In this document: piece after piece, positions 60,701 to 64,000 of the stretch
How the letters are laid out: every line of letters begins with the position of its first letter
Position numbering within the stretch: the first letter of the stretch is position 1
Source of the DNA: Winogradskyella luteola
Lineage (GTDB): Bacteria; Bacteroidota; Bacteroidia; Flavobacteriales; Flavobacteriaceae
Assembly: GCF_019203985.1 (NCBI RefSeq)
Contig: NZ_JAGSPD010000005.1
Location: forward strand, 222,065-286,064
DNA: 64,000 nt
Direction of reading: 5' to 3'
Notes under the pieces: model-generated
What the model was told of the DNA's origin: nothing
The model's database searches: none
What the model saw: the letters and a program-made list of their open reading frames with translations, nothing else
Made by a program: the position numbers and the translations under genes

Positions 60701-61797
60701 TGACCATGGACCTCAACAAGGGCATCACCAAGATAGCGTACAACCATCTCAACCTTCCGACACTGGTGGAGATCAACGGGCCTTTCTTTATGGATAGTGC
60801 ACATAACGGAACCATAGAGTATGTTTATGACGCTGTAGGGACAAAACTTGAGAAGCGGGTGACGGAGCTGTACTCCAAGAGTATCCTCAGTGTGTCGACC
60901 ACGCAATATGCAGGTAGCTTCATTTATGAGGATACTGGAAACGGCAGCCAGCTTAAGATGTTCTCTACACCAGAGGGTTATGTGGAACCGAATGTAAATG
61001 ACTTCAGACATGTATATCAATATAAAGATATCTGGAATAATGTAAGAATTACATATGCAGACGATAATAATGATGGTTCTGTAGATGCTTCCGAAATCCG
61101 TAGAGAGCAAAATTATTACCCTTTTGGCTTAAAGCACAAAGGGTACAATAATGTTATAAATGGTACAGAGAATAATCATGATACTTATCAAGGACAAGAA
61201 ATATCCAAAGAACTTGGATATAATATGCTTGAATTTAGATATAGGCATTATGACCCAGCAATTTGTCGCTTCGTTACGATTGACCCATTAGCAGAGGATT
61301 ATACTTATAATTCTATTTACGCATTCCAAGAAAATAAATTAGGAATGGGTATTGAATTAGAGGGTGCAGAATTATTAGGACATGATATAGCAATATATAT
61401 TGCTACTAAAGCTTCAGAATGGAAATCTAAAGTTTCTGGACACCAAAATAATTTACATCGAGCAATTGGTAACAGAATTGAAGCACATAGAACTGGTAAA
61501 GAAAAAAGCAACGTAACAGTAGGTAATATAAGTGTGGATCAAGTACGAGATGCACAGACCATGTCAGAATCAGCAAAAGGTATAGCTTCTGAAACAATTG
61601 ATTCTGGTAAAGAAATATTGAGAGATGGTGCAAATGCATTAGAGTCAACAGGTGATACTATAACTTATTTTGGTATTGTTACTGGTCAACCAGAAATAAT
61701 AGCAGTGGGAGAAGTAATAAGCGGAGTAGGTACAGGAATAAATGTTAGTGTTGATTTAGTTGAGGGGGGAAAAATCTTATGGGCAAATAGTTATTGA
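57712..61797 (+). CDS. DUF6443 RHS-repeat protein with Rhs core and variable C-terminal tip
   Basis: A 1361-residue protein. A signal peptide (MKHFIYIIALCLAANIAGAQ) precedes the DUF6443 domain (TYFDGLGRPVQSIAKQAGGQKQDIITPIVYDEFGRQVRDYLPY), many YD repeats with an inserted duplicated module (residues ~345-540), then the Rhs-associated core (NYYPFGLKHKGYNNV ... LEFRYRHYDPAICRFVTIDPLAED). After GIELEGAELLGHD comes a variable tail of ~135 residues ending in a short frame after a G6 tract; one base fewer would extend it 64 residues. DNA is GC-rich before ~61.0 kb and AT-rich after. It is probably a polymorphic toxin; the toxin activity is not recognised. Confidence 0.85.
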   Translation: MKHFIYIIALCLAANIAGAQTDTENYVTSTTYQVRTTDGEHKAGTAIDLADEDKIEAVTYFDGLGRPVQSIAKQAGGQKQDIITPIVYDEFGRQVRDYLPYARANSSLDYELPDGLMIDLEQQYLGRYPDDLDASLPNPYSEKVLEASPLNRVLEQAAPGEDWAVDNGHTIKFAYQTNSLNPVNPLDHNFYAYDNIRYFSVAHPNGNTEQATLVCEGFYEPNTLFKTVTKDENWTNGKNHTTEEFKNKQGQVILKRTYKKAAHDTYYVYDDYGNLTYVIPPEAADDIVFMNKNSELSAQTYFSWIAMAQVDKGFAEDYNRRLTDYEDEAILTADLDNEYGAAGGFTVTTSTTNDIVSMNISFNATKALVLKQGELLSLKDYGEYKDTELGRISGDGYSYAFYIRNNSIFIAGKGEVNQINTSFNSNNALSYTQDIPWAELVDDSLVKTNVGQGGITLNIDQDDNINLAISMFGSEPLSFKKGILVPLKTKRRIADRNLGTVTINGNTYTFGIKENSLTISGTASFTNLTYGGHYPKSLLNVNSCGINPKVIEGLCYIYHYDKRNRLIEKKIPGKGWEHIVYDKLDRPVLTQDANMRLNNQWLFTKYDAFGRVVYTGKHRYTPTAGTDNAGRLELQDDLNAQTAHHEVRDVTAGIMDNIYLGYTNQSLPMDNLELLTVNYYDTYANLGLTGQLHKNDGDMVYDRAIDTNVKSLATASKVRVLDTDDWITSVTYYDDKAMPIYVVSRNEYLNTTDIVETDYDFVGKVLETNSRHLKGSNAPIEVVDRFDYDHAGRLLAQTQSINDSTEELIVNNHYDELGQLKHKAVGNTPTSPLQTVDYDYNIRGWLKAINNGTAFGNDLFGFEINYNTPTDPNKALYNGNISEVFWVTANDNQQRGYRYTYDALNRIKVANYINPSATVEDYSLSLVRYDKNGNITSLRRHGLIGEDNTMDVIDNLSYSYQPLSNKLLAVHDSATEDGFKDGDNQDNDYIYDINGNMTMDLNKGITKIAYNHLNLPTLVEINGPFFMDSAHNGTIEYVYDAVGTKLEKRVTELYSKSILSVSTTQYAGSFIYEDTGNGSQLKMFSTPEGYVEPNVNDFRHVYQYKDIWNNVRITYADDNNDGSVDASEIRREQNYYPFGLKHKGYNNVINGTENNHDTYQGQEISKELGYNMLEFRYRHYDPAICRFVTIDPLAEDYTYNSIYAFQENKLGMGIELEGAELLGHDIAIYIATKASEWKSKVSGHQNNLHRAIGNRIEAHRTGKEKSNVTVGNISVDQVRDAQTMSESAKGIASETIDSGKEILRDGANALESTGDTITYFGIVTGQPEIIAVGEVISGVGTGINVSVDLVEGGKILWANSY

Positions 61798-61990
61798 AAA
61801 TGGAACACAAGTTATATTTGGTAAATTATCAGATGAAGCGTTAGATTATTTAAAAAAGACAGGTAGTTATAATACTGTAACTGAGTCCATAATTAAAGCA
61901 AAAGAAATAACTTTTGGTGAACTTACAGACCATATTATTGATAGTTTACAACAAGATGGTACAACTGTTATAGAAGGAACACGAGATTAA
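61760..61990 (+). CDS. Short reading frame overlapping the Rhs 3' end; possible frameshifted Rhs tail
   Basis: 76 codons from a TTG, overlapping the Rhs gene by 38 nt in the +1 frame. The product (GQIVIENGTQVIFGKLSDEALDYLKKTGSYNTVTESII ...) has no known family. The overlap holds a G6A5 run (61764-61774). If one G were missing, the Rhs protein would read straight through into this frame and reach 1425 residues. So it may be the true end of the Rhs toxin, cut off by a frameshift, or an independent small gene. The former is favoured, as the start codon is poor and no ribosome site is seen. Confidence 0.5.
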   Translation: MRGEKSYGQIVIENGTQVIFGKLSDEALDYLKKTGSYNTVTESIIKAKEITFGELTDHIIDSLQQDGTTVIEGTRD

Positions 61991-61992
61991 AT

Positions 61993-62187
61993 ATGGATTG
62001 GGTAAATATTATTATTGGAATTTGTTTAATTATACTAGGCATACTTTGGTTGAATTATCAAATAGAGAAAACAAAAAAATATGAGAAAGAAGAGTCTTAT
62101 GTGCAGTTATCTACTCAACCTAGCCAATACATCGGAATTTTAATTTTAATTTTGGGTGGAATCGTAATTATTTTTAGAGCTTTATGA
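61993..62187 (+). CDS. Small two-segment membrane protein, candidate immunity protein
   Basis: A 64-residue protein with two membrane segments (WVNIIIGICLIILGILWLNY and YIGILILILGGIVIIF) joined by a charged loop. It starts 2 nt after the previous frame and overlaps the next gene by an ATGA. It stands where immunity genes of Rhs toxins are usually found, just after the toxin tip. The low GC matches the variable tail. Function is inferred from position only. Confidence 0.55.
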   Translation: MDWVNIIIGICLIILGILWLNYQIEKTKKYEKEESYVQLSTQPSQYIGILILILGGIVIIFRAL

Positions 62188-62612
62188 AAAATATTATAAT
62201 ATTAGTTCAACTGTGCTTTTTAACGCAAGTACATTCTCAAAATGAGTGTGGAGATTTTTATGTCGGAAGCTTTACTATGGACGTAGGTGCCTCTGAAATA
62301 GTTATTGAAAGAAGTGGGATGTGGCAATATGAAGCTAGTGATGAGTATGGTATAGAATATCTTAATAAGATTGAAAAAGCTGATGATTGCAGTTATTATC
62401 TTTATAGATACAAAGTAATCAAGGAAGGTATTTTGCCAAAGCCTAATATGACAGAAAAAGCTTTAGTTGAGATTGTGAAAATTGAAAAGAACGACTTTTA
62501 TTTTAGGTCAAAAATCATTGGAAAAGAATCTTGGCTCGAAGGTAAAATCACAAAGGTCTCGAATGAAATAAGTGAAAAGTTTGAGTCTTTAATAGCTAAA
62601 TACGACAAATAA
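62184..62612 (+). CDS. Secreted small protein in the Rhs immunity position
   Basis: A 142-residue protein with a signal peptide (MKNIIILVQLCFLTQVHSQ) and a mature mixed alpha/beta domain (NECGDFYVGSFTMDVGASEIVIERSGMWQYEASDEYGIEYLNKI). No family is recognised. It overlaps the upstream two-segment membrane protein by 4 nt, so the pair forms one unit behind the Rhs tip. As a periplasmic protein it could neutralise a toxin there. Inference only. Confidence 0.6.
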   Translation: MKNIIILVQLCFLTQVHSQNECGDFYVGSFTMDVGASEIVIERSGMWQYEASDEYGIEYLNKIEKADDCSYYLYRYKVIKEGILPKPNMTEKALVEIVKIEKNDFYFRSKIIGKESWLEGKITKVSNEISEKFESLIAKYDK

Positions 62613-62648
62613 TCAAAATACTTTTTAACGAAAATCCCCAGCTGGCGT

Positions 62649-62661
62649 GAGTTTGTAACTC
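62649..62661. repeat. Short inverted repeat before the orphan Rhs tip
   Basis: GAGTT-TGT-AACTC, in a GC-richer stretch (62636-62668) between AT-rich genes. It lies just ahead of the point where Rhs homology of the orphan cassette begins and may be part of a recombination scar. Confidence 0.35.
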
Positions 62662-62697
62662 GTGTCCAAATAATAATATTAATACCACCTAAATAAT

Positions 62698-63626
62698 GTG
62701 AGGCTCACGTATTCCGACAGTAACAACGATGCTTCTATCGAGATAATATCCGAGAAAAATTATTATCCTTTTGGTATGACTCATAAAGGATATAATAATG
62801 TTGTGAGTTCTAATAGTAATAGCGTTGCTCAGAAATTTGGTTTTGGTGGAAAGGAGTTGCAAGACGAACTTGGATTAGATTGGTACGATGTGTCGGCAAG
62901 AAATTATGACCCTGCACTTGGTAGATGGATGAATTTAGATCCATTAGCTGAACAAATGCGTAGGCATAGCCCTTATATTTTGGATTTAACAACCCTGTTT
63001 ACTGGCAAGACTATGATGGGATGGCTCCTACTGGTAATGGCGAGGACCCACCAAAAAAGAATAGCAGAACAATTGTTAATACTTTTAAATATGATACGAA
63101 TGCAGCAGGAAACAAAATTAAAACAGGTACAGATACTGTAACTGACACACATACATATAATACAAGTAGCAAAAATGACTTAGGTCAAAGCGTTTATACA
63201 ACTACTGTTGTATCATCGTCATTAACAGTTGATGCAAAAGCCAATATAAGTGATACTGCTTCTGTAGAAGTGAAAACTACAGTTGTCACAATGACAGATG
63301 ATGGAGCTAAAGCCACATTTACAAATGAAAAAAGTACTATGTCTTCCAAATTCGTATCAGAAGAACTAAAAGAAGCAACTAACGATGTTGCGGAATTGAA
63401 AAGTAATGATTCAGAAGGACTTTCGCCTGTTCAGAATAAAGCGGATAATATTAATCTCGCTATAAACGGTACAGTAGCAGTAGCTACAGGTGGAGCAGGT
63501 GCTTACGTACAAGGAGCTAAAGTAGCTGTAGTTGTATCGGCAAGTGTTTTTACAGCTACTGAATTAACTGATTTATCAAATGCTGTTAGTCCTGAAAATG
63601 TATCGAGAACTTATTTAGACGAATAA
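62698..63626 (+). pseudogene. Orphan Rhs core and C-terminal tip, frameshifted
   Basis: The 5' half reads VRLTYSDSNNDASIEIISEKNYYPFGMTHKGYNNVV ... LGLDWYDVSARNYDPALGRWMNLDPLAEQMRRHSPY, a full Rhs core but with no N-terminal body. After a T4 run at 62978-62981 the frame changes; one more T would give IFGFNNPVYWQDYDGMAPTGNG, the standard Rhs continuation. The second half (to 63626) holds a ~200-residue variable tip rich in Thr and Val with unknown activity. It is a displaced toxin tip that lacks the start of the gene and carries a frameshift, so it is not expected to make a full product. Confidence 0.85.
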
Positions 63627-63637
63627 AATTAAAGATT

Positions 63638-63979
63638 ATGTTTTATAACAATATTTATATAAATTTGGTTTACTGTGTTTACTTTTCTTTGTTAAAAGCT
63701 GTGTTTGATTTTAATAATAGTCTTGTGTTTATATTAGCATCTATTTTAGGGTTGATTCTAAAGCTAATCTTTGTTAGATTTTATTCTAAGAAAAAATCAT
63801 TAAACATTACGATTTTAAAAAATAAATTAGAAGTAGTTGTCTTTTTTGTCTTACTACTTATTATTATAAATAGTCATAATTTTAATGTACAGGAGTTCGG
63901 TTTATTTAATATTATATTTTACTATATCCTATTTATTGTCGGGTATTTTATTGGAGTCAAGAAGCCGATGACAGAATAA
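63638..63979 (+). CDS. Small membrane protein, candidate immunity partner of the orphan tip
   Basis: A 113-residue protein with about four membrane segments (INLVYCVYFSLLKAVF; SLVFILASILGLILKLIFVRFY; LEVVVFFVLLLIIINSHNF; FNIIFYYILFIVGYFIGV). It starts 11 nt after the end of the orphan Rhs tip and is very AT-rich like it. The toxin-tip/immunity order suggests it protected against the orphan tip. No family is recognised. It ends near the right window edge; the last 21 bases hold nothing further. Confidence 0.58.
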   Translation: MFYNNIYINLVYCVYFSLLKAVFDFNNSLVFILASILGLILKLIFVRFYSKKKSLNITILKNKLEVVVFFVLLLIIINSHNFNVQEFGLFNIIFYYILFIVGYFIGVKKPMTE

Positions 63980-64000
63980 TTAATTTGTAATTTTATAAAA

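Noticed and set aside
60577..61110. Long minus-strand reading frame (177 codons) opposite the Rhs gene, and several shorter ones at 57.0-58.5 kb
   Set aside because: They lie antisense to a clearly coding frame in GC-rich DNA where stop codons are rare; no signal peptide or domain pattern and no ribosome site.

Overview
The window comes from a member of the Bacteroidota, almost certainly a Flavobacteriaceae and probably marine. The evidence is the AT-rich DNA, Bacteroidota-type promoters (TTG about 20 nt before TAnnTTTG), the type IX secretion/gliding lipoprotein SprE (PorW), flavobacterial families (DUF5687, DUF6427, DUF4254, DUF4292, DUF6443), and an ATP synthase operon that lacks atpD and atpC next to it. 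No rRNA, tRNA, CRISPR array or complete insertion sequence was found.

Region 1 (1-21.7 kb) is a cell-surface polysaccharide locus. It runs from dTDP-rhamnose synthesis (rmlB partial, rmlA, rmlC, rmlD) into a sulfate-activation block (cysQ, a DUF2061 protein, cysC, cysD, cysN). A Wzx flippase, two acyltransferases, two sulfotransferases, two polymerase/ligase-like membrane proteins, four glycosyltransferases, an initiating undecaprenyl-phosphate sugar transferase and a CapK-like ligase follow. PAPS synthesis together with two sulfotransferases, and without the genes that reduce PAPS, points to a sulfated, rhamnose-containing polysaccharide. Two small related lipoprotein-like genes of unknown function sit inside the locus.

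Region 2 (21.7-27.8 kb) holds housekeeping genes: purD, a DUF6341 protein, a DUF6427 protein, upp, a DUF4254 protein, a GT9 glycosyltransferase and a PaaE-like oxidoreductase. Region 3 (27.9-33.3 kb) is a PadR regulator followed by four tandem paralogous membrane proteins with a shared N-terminal D-x3-E-x2-DH motif, then a DUF5687 permease and its ABC ATPase, closed by a strong terminator.

Region 4 (33.4-43.3 kb) carries sprE, a bactofilin and the F1Fo ATP synthase genes (atpZ, a small membrane gene, atpB, E, F, H, A, G). Two foreign-looking inserts interrupt the atp operon. One is a secreted-protein gene between atpH and atpA, bracketed by a 32-bp direct repeat of the atpH 3' end. The other is a four-helix-bundle gene between atpA and atpG, bracketed by a hairpin and short ACTCATA repeats. 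Region 5 (43.4-54 kb) contains a second flippase, dut, a sugar nucleotidyltransferase, a TPR protein, a DUF4292 lipoprotein, an EnvC-like protein, a thioesterase, an HU/SPOR protein and dprA, with dispersed REP-like repeats between them.

Region 6 (54.3-64 kb) is an Rhs polymorphic-toxin locus: two large YD-repeat proteins with GC-rich central bodies and an AT-rich tail that begins inside the conserved Rhs core. Small candidate immunity genes, a frameshifted orphan Rhs tip and another small membrane protein follow. Both the resident tail and the orphan tip begin at the same conserved core position, which suggests tip exchange by recombination. All functions are inferred from sequence motifs and gene context. 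No database search was run.
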